Positions 21,326 through 32,728 are shown, counted from the stretch's first letter. The stretch: DNA of 64,000 bases from Tenebrio molitor (GCF_963966145.1 NC_091051.1:21886001-21950000); one strand, 5' to 3'. Notes: generated from the sequence alone by a model not told the origin. Numbers and translations are program-made.

Positions 21326-21715
21326 TAATCTGTTTCAAAATCAAAAATTCACCACCTGTTGAATTATGTTGGCAGAAAAAAGAAATCAATAGAATAAGTT
21401 TCATTTTTTTGGATTGGCCCCACCTCCCGCCAAAATTTGACATCGAACTGTTGACTTTATTTACGTAACACAAAATAATTATTGTGTGCAAGAAGGTGGT
21501 AGCTACCATACTCGTATCATACCTTTTGAGTAAAATATAAAATGAGAATAAAAAACACGATGAACTACGACCAAAACCACTGTCAACAGTTTTCTTTCAT
21601 AACCGCAGTTTTTTCTGACATACAGACACACTAAAAACAAAAGTTGGCGACGTTGTCGGTTGTATTTTCGAGGGAGAATGCAGTGTTGGTGGATTTTTGA
21701 TTTTGAAACAGATTA
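21326..21715. mobile_element. 390-bp MITE, TA target site
   Basis: Ends TAATCTGTTTCAAAATCAAA, inverted at the right. It shares its left TA (21324-21325) with the MITE ending at 21323. Confidence 0.82.
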
Positions 21716-22346
21716 TACTTTTAATAATTTTTTAACGCTAGTATCAAACTGTAATACTTTATGACGCCAATATGATTTAAGGTAAAAATTAAACTATTAA
21801 ATACAAACGTTCACTTTTGGATGGCCGCGATTGTACATACCTACCTACTGACAAAAAAAAAAATTTTAATAATCGCAACGGTCCTATGGATCTACATTAC
21901 CTACGACGAGCACCTTGCTCTAAACTGTTATTTCTTCACAAACTATTTTTTGCACATTAGAATAAAGAAAAAAAAACAATAGATTGAACAAGAATTCTCG
22001 TTAATAGCAACATTTGTGTACGATCCTCTAAATTCAAAAATTAATTACCTCAATTACTGCTAGACTTTTTGTTGTGGATTGTAATATAAAAAAAATCAAT
22101 TGAATGTTATTTAGCAGATATTCAAAGTCCCTTTCAAAATTTCGTTATGATGAAGTGGTTTACTTTTCACGGTACAATTTGTATTACCAAATTTTCATAT
22201 GTCTTATCATCAATAGGTAAGACATAAAAAAACTAATAGTTTCTGTCCACAATTTGATTTAAGTCAAGTTAATCTATCGGTTTGTATCAGTTGTATATAC
22301 TCGTATGTTGTTGCACTGTAGATATAATATGTATATTACGCTGTAG

Positions 22347-22558
22347 ATATATGCCAAGTCGACAACCCCCCACCATGTCATTTCCCGTACCAGGAGTACA
22401 TCTTGTACCCGATGGCACCAACTGTAGTCTATTTCACTGTCAAGTGAGATTGAGAAACCTCACGAGAGATCACAGTGGTGGAGCATATCGCTGCGAAGTC
22501 TCCAGCGAAGCTCCCACATTTCGCCTAGCGGCCAAAACACACAACGTTACTGTGGCAG
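22347..22558 (+). CDS. Beat-family gene, internal exon: end of first Ig domain
   Basis: Beaten-path proteins are secreted or membrane-linked immunoglobulin proteins of the insect nervous system that act in axon guidance, partly through Sidestep-type receptors. This exon reads YMPSRQPPTMSFPVPGVHLV, then QVRLRNLTRDHSGG and YRCEVSSEAPTFRL, the hallmark end of Beat Ig domain 1 with its second cysteine. The acceptor AG is at 22345-22346 and the donor GT at 22559-22560, giving phase 2 in and phase 1 out. One extra residue lies between the Asp and Tyr of the usual DxGxYxC motif. No upstream exon (first cysteine, signal peptide) was found in the window. The reading is intact, so the gene looks functional; which Beat paralogue it is cannot be told. 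Confidence 0.85.
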
Positions 22559-22981
22559 GTTGGTATTCTTCAGAGATATTTCAAAAATGTACACACTTAC
22601 ACATACTTACATACTTACTGCTAGATTCCGCAGAATTTTAAATCGAACAGATAATATAGTAAATTTCTTAAGAAGAAACTTTTTTTCGTTTCATATGAAT
22701 GACATTGGTTGTTCAATTTATTTGTACTTGGTCCTCTACTATACGAAATGGAGAGCTATTCAGAGCGAGAAATGAAGTCTCAATATGCTGGCCGACTACT
22801 GCTGAACTATTGGCTCGCCTGTAGGTATTCCAGGAGCAACATAACATGAAAAAGAAGACGAAATGAGTCTTTCAACAAATGTATTGTATTTACAGTATAA
22901 ATTACAAAATGATGATAAACCAAATAGCTGTCAAGTGCGAAGCTATTATTGATTAATATCAAGTACTGAAATAGTGAAATA

Positions 22982-23232
22982 CCGAGTGACTATAAATGAT
23001 TGAAGTAAAATAGTGGATAGGCAACACTGATGCAGTTGGTGGCGCAAATCTTCTCGTGCATCATCTGTCAATCATTTCTATTTAGGTTATGTTAAGTCAC
23101 GAAGTACATTGTTTTGTTTGTTTGTTTCAATTTTGAAAATTGCGTGTATCATGCCAACGATGTTGCCAACTAAAGATTTCAAATGTGTTGCCAACATAAC
23201 AAAATAATTTTCAATCATTGATAGTCACTCGG
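22982..23232. mobile_element. 251-bp MITE, copy 2 of the 21061 family
   Basis: Ends CCGAGTGACTATAAATGATT and its inverse, TA at 22980-22981 and 23233-23234. It lies in the first visible Beat intron. Confidence 0.9.
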
Positions 23233-23439
23233 TATTTAGTGAGTCATAATACCGTGCGATCGAAAATAAAAAAAAATCGAGAGGGTCGTGATTAATACGC
23301 TTCAGTTGGCAACACCTAAAAATTTAATTCAAATGTCGTCAGATGTCATTGCAATAGAGAACTGTCATTATTAATTATTGACTATTAAAATTTGCTATTA
23401 CACTTTAGAGCAAAAAATTTTCATTGTGCAGTGTTACTT

Positions 23440-23725
23440 CAGAATCGTCCTATTCGACACCTCGAGTTTTTGAGGAATTTCAACAAAAGTTTCCTGACTT
23501 TCAAGGCACTTACCAACAACTTGCCTTGATTATTTTGTTTTTCCATACCTGAAAAAAAAACGTGTTCAAAAACAGGCCTGGCACAATTCCGGAATTAATG
23601 CAAGTAATTACTGATAACTGCAATTTAACTGATGTCCCAACTTTGTGAAGGTCATTTGAAAACAGGAACCGAAGAATAACGTTATGTTTGGAAGCTGAAG
23701 GAAGACATTTCGAACATTTACTGTA
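23440..23725 (+). pseudogene. DUF4817 transposase remnant of the outer element
   Basis: Frames on the plus strand contain FEEFQQKFPDFQGTY (N-terminal type) and then the tail: KKNVFKNRPGTIPELMQVI ... LCLEAEGRHFEHLL. The catalytic core between them is missing and several frame changes occur. The tail motif (CLEAxGxHFEHLL) is typical of this family. Confidence 0.65.
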
Positions 23726-24069
23726 GTTCTTGTAAGAATACGATTGGAGCTCCTCCTGTATGATCCTTTAGCTTAGCACAATGTTTGAGTAATAAAGATA
23801 ATCATCTTCATCCTGGAAACAATACAGAGTGTTTTCAAAGTTGAGGCGTTCCTTTTAACATGTGATAGTAGGCATTCTTCCAAAGAGTTTTAGCCAAAAT
23901 AAGTTAATTTTTTTGAAATTTTTGAAACCGGTCCTGCTCAAATTTGCGCTGATTTGTTAGAAATTAGAATTGGCAAAAAAAAATCAAATGAGCATGGACG
24001 TTAATCAAAAATACTGTCAGAGTTGTCATCTAATTAGTCGGAATGGCTTTATCATTACGAAAATAATGA

Positions 24070-24238
24070 GCTCACAGATATGTTGCTACTGTATGGGCAA
24101 TGTTATCACGTTATTATTAGAATGCAGCTGCGGAGAATACGCAGAGCGATTTCCAGAAAGTCACCATCCTGGGCCACGTCAGTTATTAATCTAGTACAGC
24201 GGAGAATTAGGCAGGACCGGACTCAAAATTTTAGAAAA
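24070..24238 (+). pseudogene. DUF4817 transposase N-terminus cut by the Helitron
   Basis: The frame reads YCMGNVITLLLECSCGEYAE then RFPESHHPGPRQLL, with a stop and YSGELGRTG after. This is the usual DUF4817 pattern (YGECNxNAxxAxxxYAxRFPxRxHP). The reading ends where the Helitron begins at 24242, and nothing downstream of the Helitron continues it. Confidence 0.6.
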
Positions 24239-25022
24239 CAATCTAATATATAAAATTCTCGTGTCACAGTTTTAGTTATCATACTCCTCCGAAACGGCTT
24301 GACCGATTTTGATGAAATTTTATACGTATATTCAGTAGGTCTGAGAATAGGTTGTTATCTATTTTTTATACCCCTAAGTGATAAGGGTGGTCCACCCCAA
24401 ATTTTTATTTTTTATTTTTTGGACAAAATTGTTTATTTATATTGTTTTATGATGTGGAATTAAAAAATAAATATAACCCTAAATTTTCACCCTTCTACCA
24501 TCAACCCCTATTTTTTAATAGCAATATTAGTAATTCAATAATTTTAAACCCCGGTCGATAACTTGATCGTTCAGTTAATTCAGTGATATCATATAACCTC
24601 AAAAGTACTCGACATGTGTCACGAGCTCACACCAATGATTTTTATTGTGTTACACATTGTTGGATTTGTCTCCGCCCCGATTAGCAGAATAAAAAACATC
24701 GAATAACTAACGAAAAAAAATTTATGAAGAAAATTAATTTTGAAAGGTTATCTCATCTGTCATTGTGCGCGCATTGACAATTTGAACTTAATTGAGATTT
24801 AACGTCAGCTGAGTTTTGACACCAAGTGTGATCAATGGTGATCAACACGTATTACTCTTACCTACTTTTGCATTGTACAGGATGCGACAACATAACTTCC
24901 TTTTTTGAAATGCGCACCATTCAGACTGTAATGGGGCGGGAGTGGTCTCATTCGGAAGCCGTGGTCCCGTGGTTTTAAAGATTTGTTCCCTATCTCTGTC
25001 AGCTGCCATCATGCGTTGGAAG

Positions 25023-25552
25023 CATGGAGGTAGTATTAACAGGAGGGAGCACTATTTGAAAAAAGCGGAAATGCGCACTGCCATAAAGTGGTACTAAATG
25101 CAGAGCGCACCATGTGGAAAGATCCCAGCAGAGGGCCAGCAGTGTCACTAACGCTTGCGCGTAGTTTAAGGTTTAAGTGCTTATTCACAATGGACATAAG
25201 CTTGACATAAGGCATAAGAAATTCATGATACATGCAGTGGATATACTATTAATTTTTACGTAACTTATGAGAAGTGACCTCAGTATCTCTGCCTCAGTGA
25301 ACATTATTGGTGTGTACAAAAAGGCATGAAGAATCATATTCCAGTTATATGGACACATAAATTATTTTCTAATTGCCCAAATTTACAAATTATTCTTAGA
25401 TATCTCTTATGTATTTCTTATGTTCTTATTGTGAATAAGCGCTCAGAAGAGTCATAAAGTGGTACCAGAGAGTGGCCGACTGATATCGCATCTAAAGCAT
25501 TGACGGTATAGGGCTATAGGGAATGCTCCCTCCTGTTAATACTACCTCCATG
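25023..25552. mobile_element. 530-bp hAT-type MITE with exact 8-bp target duplication
   Basis: GTTGGAAG flanks it at 25015-25022 and 25553-25560. The ends form a perfect 29-bp inverted repeat starting CATGGAGGTAGTATTAACAG. A weaker inner dyad (GCTTATTCACAAT near 25172 and its inverse near 25430) may be another element. Confidence 0.9.
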
Positions 25553-25560
25553 GTTGGAAG

Positions 25561-25908
25561 AGTGGAGATGGAGACCCTGCGTTTGCCGTCGAGGTCTACT
25601 TTTCAAACTGATATTCTGTGATTGCAACCCTTCCGAAATCGCTGGGTCGTTGGGTCGTGTCCCGAACCAGAAATCAATTGTTACATGGGTCACTACGTTC
25701 AGACAAACCGGGAGTGCGACAAGACGAAGAACTGGAGTTTCACTTCAATAAGGGGCAATTTGTGGTAGAGAACTCGCTCGCCAGATTTGGCCCCTTGCGA
25801 TTTTGTTTATGGGTTTTTTTGAAATCCCGCGTTTATATCAACCATCTAAGGACCCTACAAGACCTGAAGGCCAACATCCGTGCAGAAATTGCACATCACG
25901 TGACGTGA
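25561..25908 (+). pseudogene. DUF4817 transposase remnant: HTH joined to C-terminal tail
   Basis: The reading SLGRVPNQKSIVTWVTTFRQ then TGSATRRRTG is the helix-turn-helix linker of this transposase class. A different frame soon gives FLKSRVYINHLRTLQDLKAN then IRAEIAHHVT, the C-terminal tail after the third Asp. The catalytic core is deleted. The N-terminal part lies before the hAT MITE insertion (up to 25014). Confidence 0.7.
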
Positions 25909-25963
25909 ATACGAATGAATAATCTCCGTCGGAGGGCGTAGTGCTTAGCATTAAATTAAGGTA

Positions 25964-26200
25964 CAGTTGGTTGCAAAAAAAAAACGGGAACTGTCAGAAT
26001 AAAATTGACACATTTTTACAATTTTTTCATAGTGTGAAACCTTCTTACGAGACATAGGTTAGAATTAGAGTCAAAATTCAGACATTTTTAGAAATTATTT
26101 GATAGGTATTGTCGAGTAGGCAATTAATTGACAAATGGACAAAACCAAATTTACATTAGAAAAATTTTCGTTTCCCGTTTTTTTTTTTTGTAACCAACTG
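25964..26200. mobile_element. 237-bp MITE, TA target site
   Basis: CAGTTGGTTGCAAAAAAAAA at the left is inverted at the right (TTTTTGTAACCAACTG), with TA on both sides. Confidence 0.85.
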
Positions 26201-26912
26201 TATTAAATTTGTGTATGCATTAAATCATTAAATTTCAATTCATTTTATCTTAATAAAAAAACTTAATTTAATTCACCTAATAAGTTAACACATTTATTGA
26301 TTCTGAGGCGGTACGAAGTTCGCCGGGTCAGCTAGTAAAAATATACAATCAATTATCTCCGTTAATACAAACATTTTACTAAGAAGATTTAGGCTAAAAT
26401 TCTTAAGAATAATATGTATATAGTACCTCGTGTTACAAGAAACGCTTCAACGTCGAAAACACCCTGTATTTGTTCGTTGATTTTATTGCTCAATTTTATA
26501 TTTACCAAAATTCGATCGTATTGCAGTCATTTACGGAGTAGTTTTTTGTCTTTTTGACTTCAGAAAGAGACAATAGAAAAGAGCCCCCAAAAACATAACC
26601 TCTCTGTAAACTGTAAAATCGGGGTGCACGTGGTCCTCAGCAGAGAACACAGAACGGTGCTGTGGGTGCTCATCATTGAATAAAGGCGCGGGAGTTTTAA
26701 ATCCCATTGTTTCTTTCATTGGATTAGGTGAGGAAATTCTTTTACAACCGACAGGGCGACAGGTCACACCTTTATGAAAATAAAAATTTCAACGTTCTTA
26801 AAATCACTAACCTAACTTTTAAGACTGACATTTGTTAATTGAAATCTCACGAATTGCCAACGGAAATTTTTGGTCACAGCCAACTCTAATTTTTTTCGAT
26901 CGCACGGTAGTA

Positions 26913-27335
26913 TTATCCGTTTACCTGACATCCGCACTATCAGTATCATTTTATATCCAAATTAGTCGAATGTACATCAAAATTTCGACTTTTCTTTTGA
27001 GTGTACATTAAATCTAGTGATAATAAATTACTAGTGTCAAATAGAAAGAAGTTGGGTTATACACTGCTGCTTCAAATTATTTTATTTTTATTTTATTTAA
27101 CGCTATTTAAGGTATTATATCTAAAGCTTCATCAGAATAAAAGCTTTGGCAAAAGAAATTATTATAGGAGGAACATCAGCAATAAATAAATGACCCATCA
27201 TATACCTAGGTACTTCTCCAAGGTGGCAACGTTATTGTACGTAAATTACCAAGGTACTAAGTTAGTATAATAGAGATTTTAAATATTACCAACAGCCTGT
27301 CAACCTGACAGTGCGGATGTCAGGTGAACGGATAA
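26913..27335. mobile_element. 423-bp MITE, TA target site
   Basis: Ends TTATCCGTTTACCTGACATC and inverted TTATCCGTTCACCTGACATC. TA at 26911-26912 and 27336-27337. Confidence 0.85.
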
Positions 27336-27337
27336 TA

Positions 27338-27595
27338 TGTAGTTTATTTAACGAGTTCGTGTGTAAATTGGGCTCTTTATGACATGAGTTGGCCCACGAG
27401 TGCCATAAAGAACCCAATTTACACACGAACGAGTTGAATACAACGTATTTTTGTTCGACGGGCCCCGTATAGGCTCCAAATCGCTTAAAATCTTCAAAAT
27501 TAGCTTGATGTTTCGTTTTGACAAGTTGTGACATTTACCAAAATCCGTACACAATGGAGAAAATCTCAAATTCTGACAGTGTCGAACAAAAAACG
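27338..27595 (-). repeat. Repeat family A, copy 3
   Basis: It starts TGTAGTTTATTTAACGAG. The hairpin arm TGTGTAAATTGGGCTC pairs with GAACCCAATTTACACACG. It ends AGTGTCGAACAAAAAACG. Confidence 0.88.
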
Positions 27596-27597
27596 TA

Positions 27598-27942
27598 CAG
27601 TTGCGGAATTAAAATTTCGGGCACTATTGTCAATGTCACTATACAAACTCTAAAACAACCTTTACGTTAATAACCTTATTTTTTACTCTTGTCATGTTTT
27701 TGTCTTTTTGGCATTCAAAAATTGTCATTTTTGGCATAATCACGGGTAGGCAACATATCAAAGCGATGATTTAATTACACTCAGTGCAACTAACTGAAAT
27801 CTCAAAATTCAAAATTGATTGGATGACTGACACAGAAAAGTTTAATTTTTGAATGTCAGTCATGATGACAGTAGAAGGTGCTTTACAGAGATTTTGTTGA
27901 AGTGACAGAAAAATAGTGCCTGAAATTTTAATTCCGCAATTG
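27598..27942. mobile_element. 345-bp MITE, TA target site
   Basis: CAGTTGCGGAATTAAAATTT and inverted CAATTGCGGAATTAAAATTT form the ends. The first bases match the MITE at 63561 (CAGTTGCGG). Confidence 0.85.
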
Positions 27943-28270
27943 TACTTTAAATATGTAGTTTGAATTAATTTATCTTGTCAAATATTTACAATTAACTTAA
28001 AGCAGAATGTGGTTACGTGTGAAAATAATGTACGTCTTTCTTACTACCTTTTAGAGATATTTATAGTTGACGAATGTTCAATGTCCTATCTGAACTCTGA
28101 CAGCTCCAAAAGCTAGATAACATAAAGCCGAGAATTTTAAAGCATTTCGAAGCCGCAAAGTGCAGAAAATCCTGCAAGGGGTCGGCATTCGAGACGGGAT
28201 TATATTACCACCGTGATTGCGTTTCCAGTTTTGTCGATGGTAGTTACAGTTTCCGATTTCTCTTTTATAG

Positions 28271-28404
28271 CTTTGCCACGAGAAAATCCTAGGATTGAGA
28301 GCTTAACAACATCTTATAGGGAGGGTGATACGGTGGAAGTCAAATGCATTTCGGATCCTGCTGACCCTACACCCATCCTGTCTTGGTATATTAACGGACA
28401 AGAG
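28271..28404 (+). CDS. Beat-family gene, internal exon: start of second Ig domain
   Basis: The acceptor TTTTATAG ends at 28270. The phase (1) continues exactly from the exon ending at 22558, giving an uninterrupted reading across a 5.7-kb intron. It encodes LPRENPRIESLTTSYREGDT, then VEVKCISDPADPTPILSWYI and NGQE, the Beat Ig domain 2 start with its first cysteine (VKC) and core Trp (LSWYING). I chose the donor GAG|GTAACG at 28405 because it ends in phase 0 and fits the next exon; a second GT at 28439 would break the frame. Confidence 0.85.
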
Positions 28405-28439
28405 GTAACGAACACTTTTAAAAACTACACCCTTGTAGG

Positions 28440-30445
28440 TACTGGTGCTTAAATCTTTGGCGTAAAAAATTAAATATACAAACCTGATTTGTATTTATTT
28501 GATAAAAGTTTGTTAAAAATGTTAAAAGACTAATTTAAGGCCCGGTTGCATAAAGCTTAGTTAACAGCGTCAAGTCGGAAATCCATCCATTTGATTGGTT
28601 AATATTTTAAGCAAGGTTGTATTGTACATTTTGTATATTTGCATTGTACGGCAAACGGCACACGCCGCTTCCCAACCTTTTCAAACCCAACCATTGTGCC
28701 CGTTAAGCGCTCATAATATGCAATAAAATTTTACGACCTACAACCAAATTGAGAATACAATAAATATTTATATTATGAGAACTGTAATATGTAGGTAATA
28801 TTTTAGAAGGTTCTATACGTCAATTTGAAATGTGTTCAAGCAGAAAAATACGACAAAATATCGTGAAAAAGTATGCATTAATTATTTAGTATAATTTTTC
28901 AGTATGTAAGGGAACAATGTAGTTATGGTTTCCAGTTTTCATACATTATTTAAATAGCCGGAGGAAAAAGCGGGCAAGACTCGACGCTTATAGCCTTCTA
29001 AGAAAAACCATTTTGTGCGCCACATGGAAATTTATGGGCGCTGTCAATTCTGAATATTGTACAAAAGTCTATTTGGCCATGTTTTCTTTGTACTATACCA
29101 GCAAATTCCCTACTTATATTGCAAATTTTATTTATTGCCGGTCGGCGGAAGCTGATATTACATTCCCAATTGCCTATAAATAATAGCGACCCATTTGCTG
29201 ATAACAATCATTTCCAGGAAGGTGTATGATCTAATTAAATTTTTCATCAATCTTTTTACACACAAGAAATTAACCTTTGCTTTAGCCGATCTTGTTATGA
29301 TGTAAAAGCAATTCAAATCAATAAGGGATTTATGCGAATAACAAGTAAAGGGAAGTTTTTTAATGTTGTGCGATGAAAATGTAAATTGAAATTTTATGCA
29401 AAAATTCTCTTAAAAGGTTTGTCTCCTAAAAAATGTACTAGGAATAGAAAGAAGCTTTGTAAATAAAAAGCACAACATATTGAAATGTAATGGTTAAAGC
29501 GAAAGTAATTTATTAAGTGAGTTTTTATATTTTCTACTTACGTTTCTTCATTTGAAAAAATATGAAATAGCTATTTGTGCAATAAGTTAGGAAATTCAAT
29601 TTTTTCCGTATTAAGCATGGGAAAATCATGCCGTGTACGGAAAAAATGGATTTCCTACGTGTTGCACACATGATTTTTTCTACTGGAGTTTGGAAAATAC
29701 ATAAAATTTAATGTTCTATTAATTATTTCTAAATTAAAAAGCGAAATGAAAATTGTTCTGCTTTCGTTATCATAGAGAAACAATTTATTAATGAAAAATT
29801 GTGAGGGTGTTTAAGCTTTTCTCTCAATTAGATACCACTTTTTACGTTACGTATCCCAGGAAACGACCAAAATTGAACTTAAACACTAAAGTGTTGAAAT
29901 ATTATTTCCGCCCTTAGTAGGAAATTTTTCACTTTTCTTAATTCAAATTAGTATTACAATGTTAAAGTTTTCCAAACTCCAATAGAAAAAATTGATTTAT
30001 TCAACTTTATGTATTACGTCAAAGTTGTGTCAAAAGTAATTAACATAGTAGCCAATTTATTAACAATTTCATATATTTGAATATCTTTTTTTAATATTTG
30101 ATAATTTTGGCCTAGAAATGGGGGCTTGCAATAATCTGCACACCGTTATGCATATGATGATAATATAACGCACAAAATTCATAAAACGCACACTATTAAT
30201 TTTTGAAAAAAATGCAAAAACACGGCAAACAGTTTTTTACATTCTGCGTCTTTTAACGTATGTAGAAAACAATTTGGCTCAAATTTGTCAAAGTTATGAC
30301 GTCATTAATATTTTTTCAAATGAGAAGCTACGATTCTGATTAGATTATTTGATAGAGCTTATTTTTCTGGATTATAAAAATCTAGTTTAGATAGGGATTA
30401 CATAAAAAAAAATAACCAAATCTATAAAGAACAAAATAAACTTGA
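28440..30445. other. Beat intron sequence, no further gene
   Basis: AT-rich. It holds a hairpin at 29577-29668, and an inverted pair (CTACTGGAGTTTGGAAAA near 29680 with its inverse near 29985). A Harbinger-like end (GGCCCGGTTGCATAAAGC near 28540) has no visible partner. Confidence 0.5.
29577..29668. repeat. 92-bp imperfect hairpin without GC-rich tip
   Basis: GTGCAATAAGTTAGGAAAT pairs with ATTTCCTACGTGTTGCAC, and TTTTTTCCGTA with TACGGAAAAAA, around GCATGGGAAAATCATGC. It lacks the CTCG tip and the flanking motifs of the main hairpin family. Confidence 0.7.
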
Positions 30446-30612
30446 TTTTTTTGTTCGACACTGTCAGAATTTGAGAATTTTCTCCTATGTGAACGGATTT
30501 TGATTAATGTGACAACTTGTCAAAACGAAACGTTAAGTTAATTTTAAAGATTTTAAGCGATTTGGAGCCTTTAAGGGGGTCGTCAAACAAAAAAACGTTG
30601 TATTTAACTATT
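30446..30612 (+). repeat. Repeat family A, copy 4, body only
   Basis: It runs from TTTTTTTGTTCGACACTGTC to GTCGTCAAACAAAAAAACG, then GTTGTATTTAACTATT. The hairpin head is missing. Confidence 0.85.
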
Positions 30613-31217
30613 AATAATAAGAATAACTAATAAATAAATTAAACAATACTTTAAAGCAAGAATTTACTCTAAAAACTGTTTGATGTGTTTTCGCATTTTT
30701 TTCAAAAATTAATATCTACTTTACGTTTTCTGAATTTTGTGCGATAACCTGTATATTAATACGCGAAGGAAAAACTTTGTAGGTACCCCTTTTTAAGCAA
30801 ATTGCGCGCACGGAGGAGTGTGAGATTTGGCATAGTTAAAGTTTATATGAAGAAGGAGTGCAGAAAGATAATACACAGGTGTCGCAAAAAAAAAGACGAG
30901 TCCATAGCTCCCTTATTTATCGGAAGAATTTAATTATCTATACACCAAATTAAATGGTTGTGAATAGGCTATAAAATGGCCTGCTAAATTCACGTAAAGC
31001 CCCAAGGGTTCAAGGTTAAACTGTAAAAAAAAAATTTCAAATACGAACACATAAATCCTGTTGACGTTGGATTGAACATCAGTGGTGCAAATCGGACACA
31101 TTTGGCATTAACTTTCATATGATTTGTCATAGTAACAGGTATTACTTTTTTTAGTAATTCTGATAAACTTCGTCCAGCAAGAGATTGGGAGAATTTAAAT
31201 TGTAGACTTGTAACCCA

Positions 31218-31563
31218 TGTTACCCGTGGGCTGTTTGGGTGGTCCAAAACCACCCCCGCTCGTTCTTTTGTCGCGTTTGGTCCCAACTTTCTAAAAATAG
31301 TCGACGCCGGCCGGAAACGGCACGGCCACTGGCCACTTCTCTACCTGCTCTAAGACGAGAAGGTTGTTTTTTTTCCGTGCTCCTCTCCTTCTACACAAAG
31401 GGCCTGACGGTCCGGGTAAACCGGCTGGATTGCGAAACGGCTATCTTCTTCGACGGGGTGCATTTGCTACCCCGGCGTTAAAACGGCATCGGTCAACAAA
31501 TCTCGACACCGGCCCCGAAGATGGACTCGACAACTCGACCGCTCCAGGGGGCCGGTGGTAACA
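31218..31563. repeat. 346-bp solo LTR, GC-rich
   Basis: It has the same terminal hexamers as the gypsy LTR (TGTTAC, GTAACA) and an exact CCCA duplication (31214-31217, 31564-31567). It interrupts the MITE without loss. The internal sequence is not close to the 1.1-kb LTR, so it belongs to another family. Confidence 0.8.
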
Positions 31564-31795
31564 CCCAATACTACAAAATGCACTAGAATATATTAATTAC
31601 AGCATAATTTCAAAGCAAAAATGTTACTGCTTGATGGATATATTTCAAATTTTACGTGCGTTAGGGCTCAAAATCACCAAGTGGCAAATTTGCTTCGCCA
31701 GCAAATAAATTACAAAAATTACCATTTTATTGCACAAGTGAACATTAGTAAATACTAAAATTTATTTGTTTTAACTGTACATCATACAATATAAA

Positions 31796-31967
31796 GGGTG
31801 TTTTTTTAAATTTGGCGTCGAAGTAGGCGTTGGAGAGTCGATTGAGATCGCACCACTCGTGTAAAAGCGTAAGATTTAAACAGCTGATCCGTGATCCATA
31901 ACCTGTATAGTGCGTTCACAATCGACAGTTCAACGCCTACTTCGACGCCAAATTTAAAAAAACACCC
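31796..31967. mobile_element. 172-bp MITE with 37-bp perfect inverted ends
   Basis: The left end starts GGGTGTTTTTTTAAATTTGG and continues GCGTCGAAGTAGGCGTTG. The right end is its exact inverse. The target duplication is not clear. Confidence 0.85.
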
Positions 31968-32016
31968 GTTACATACTTCAAAAGTAAATAATATTTAATA
32001 TTATTTCAAGATATAC

Positions 32017-32728
32017 CGGGTGTAGAATTGGTTTACGAGACATAGGATTTTACATGTAAAAATAAAGAGTTTCAATTATTGGCTCCCCTAACAATTTTAT
32101 AGCAAAATAGTTAAAATGAAAGTTAAAGAGAATTAAAATTACTGTCTAATTTCAATCTTAGTTTTATTCTAACATCTTGTGGTACCGAAAGAAAGGCAAG
32201 AAAAGAGTTAACACAAAACTACTACTACTACTACTAAAAAGTACTACTAGGCATGAAATTTTATTTCTTTCTTTAAATGGTATTATGGGGGATCTTCTTT
32301 AAGAAACTTCCAAGCAACATTTGCTTCAGATTTCCCAGACCGACCAATTTCAGCCATAGAAACAATTCGAAGAATTAGAGAGAAGTTTGAACATTTAATG
32401 GAAGATACCTTTTCATTCGTCCTGTAGTCCTGTACGAGTTCATTTGAAGGGCAGATCAAAAGAAAATTAAATAATAGTGAAACCACCCGACAAATAATTT
32501 TAGAAGTCAAATTTCATTGCTAGTACTGCTTTTTAGTATTTTTGTCTTTTTGCTTTTCTTTCAGTACCACAAGATGTTAGAAAAAAACAAAGAGTGGAAT
32601 TAGACAGTAGTTTTAATTCTCTCTAACTTTCATTTTAACCATTTTGCCATAAAATTATTAGGGGAGCCAATAATTGGATCTCCCTATTTTTACATGTAAA
32701 ATCCTATGTCTACCAATTCTGCACCCGG
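32017..32728. mobile_element. 712-bp element with inverted repeats of about 190 bp
   Basis: CCGGGTGTAGAATTGG and inverted CCGGGTGCAGAATTGG at the ends, TA at 32015-32016 and 32729-32730. Homology between arms continues to about 32210 and 32540. The centre (32290-32420) has a plus-strand reading NFQATFASDFPDRPISAIET, then IRRIREKFEHLMEDTF, resembling the helix-turn-helix of a mariner transposase. A short (ACT)n run is at 32220. Confidence 0.8.

Larger units (their letters stand above)
20945..21833. mobile_element. MITE with two nested MITEs
   Basis: Ends CTATCGCGGCCATCCAAAAG and inverted CAATCGCGGCCATCCAAAAG, TA at 20943-20944 and 21834-21835. It contains the elements at 21061-21323 and 21326-21715. 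Confidence 0.85.
24878..25960 (+). mobile_element. mariner-like remnant inside the Helitron
   Basis: The left end TA|CAGGATGCGACAACATAACTT is clear. The right end was not found and probably lies near the MITE at 25964. A broken transposase fills it. Confidence 0.6.
24242..26335 (+). mobile_element. non-autonomous Helitron
   Basis: The 5' end TCTAATATATAAAATTCTCG, followed by CGAAACGGCTTGACCGATTT, is a common insect Helitron start. The 3' end carries a short hairpin (GGCGGTACGAAGTTCGCC) and finishes GGGTCAGCTAG, inserted between A (24241) and T (26336), as Helitrons do. There is no Rep/helicase gene. It carries a mariner remnant, a hAT-type MITE and a TA MITE. Confidence 0.85.
23825..26466 (+). 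mobile_element. mariner-like element interrupted by a Helitron
   Basis: Ends CAGAGTGTTTTCAAAGTTGA and inverted CAGGGTGTTTTCGACGTTGA, TA at 23823-23824 and 26467-26468. It carries a plus-strand transposase N-terminus (about 24070-24238) that stops at the Helitron border. Confidence 0.82.
23252..26907 (+). mobile_element. mariner-like element, outermost shell of a nested stack
   Basis: Ends CCGTGCGATCGAAAATAAAA and inverted CCGTGCGATCGAAAAAAATT, TA at 23250-23251 and 26908-26909. Most of its 3.66 kb is later insertion. Confidence 0.82.

Noticed and set aside
26531..26767. 78-codon minus-strand frame in the outer shell of the intron nest
   Set aside because: No family match; single short frame in repeat-derived DNA.
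28405..28450. Alternative donor GT at 28439 for the Beat exon
   Set aside because: It would leave phase 1, which does not fit the open reading of the next exon; the donor at 28405 does.
28540..28600. Harbinger-like end GGCCCGGTTGCATAAAGC
   Set aside because: No inverted partner or target duplication found in the intron.
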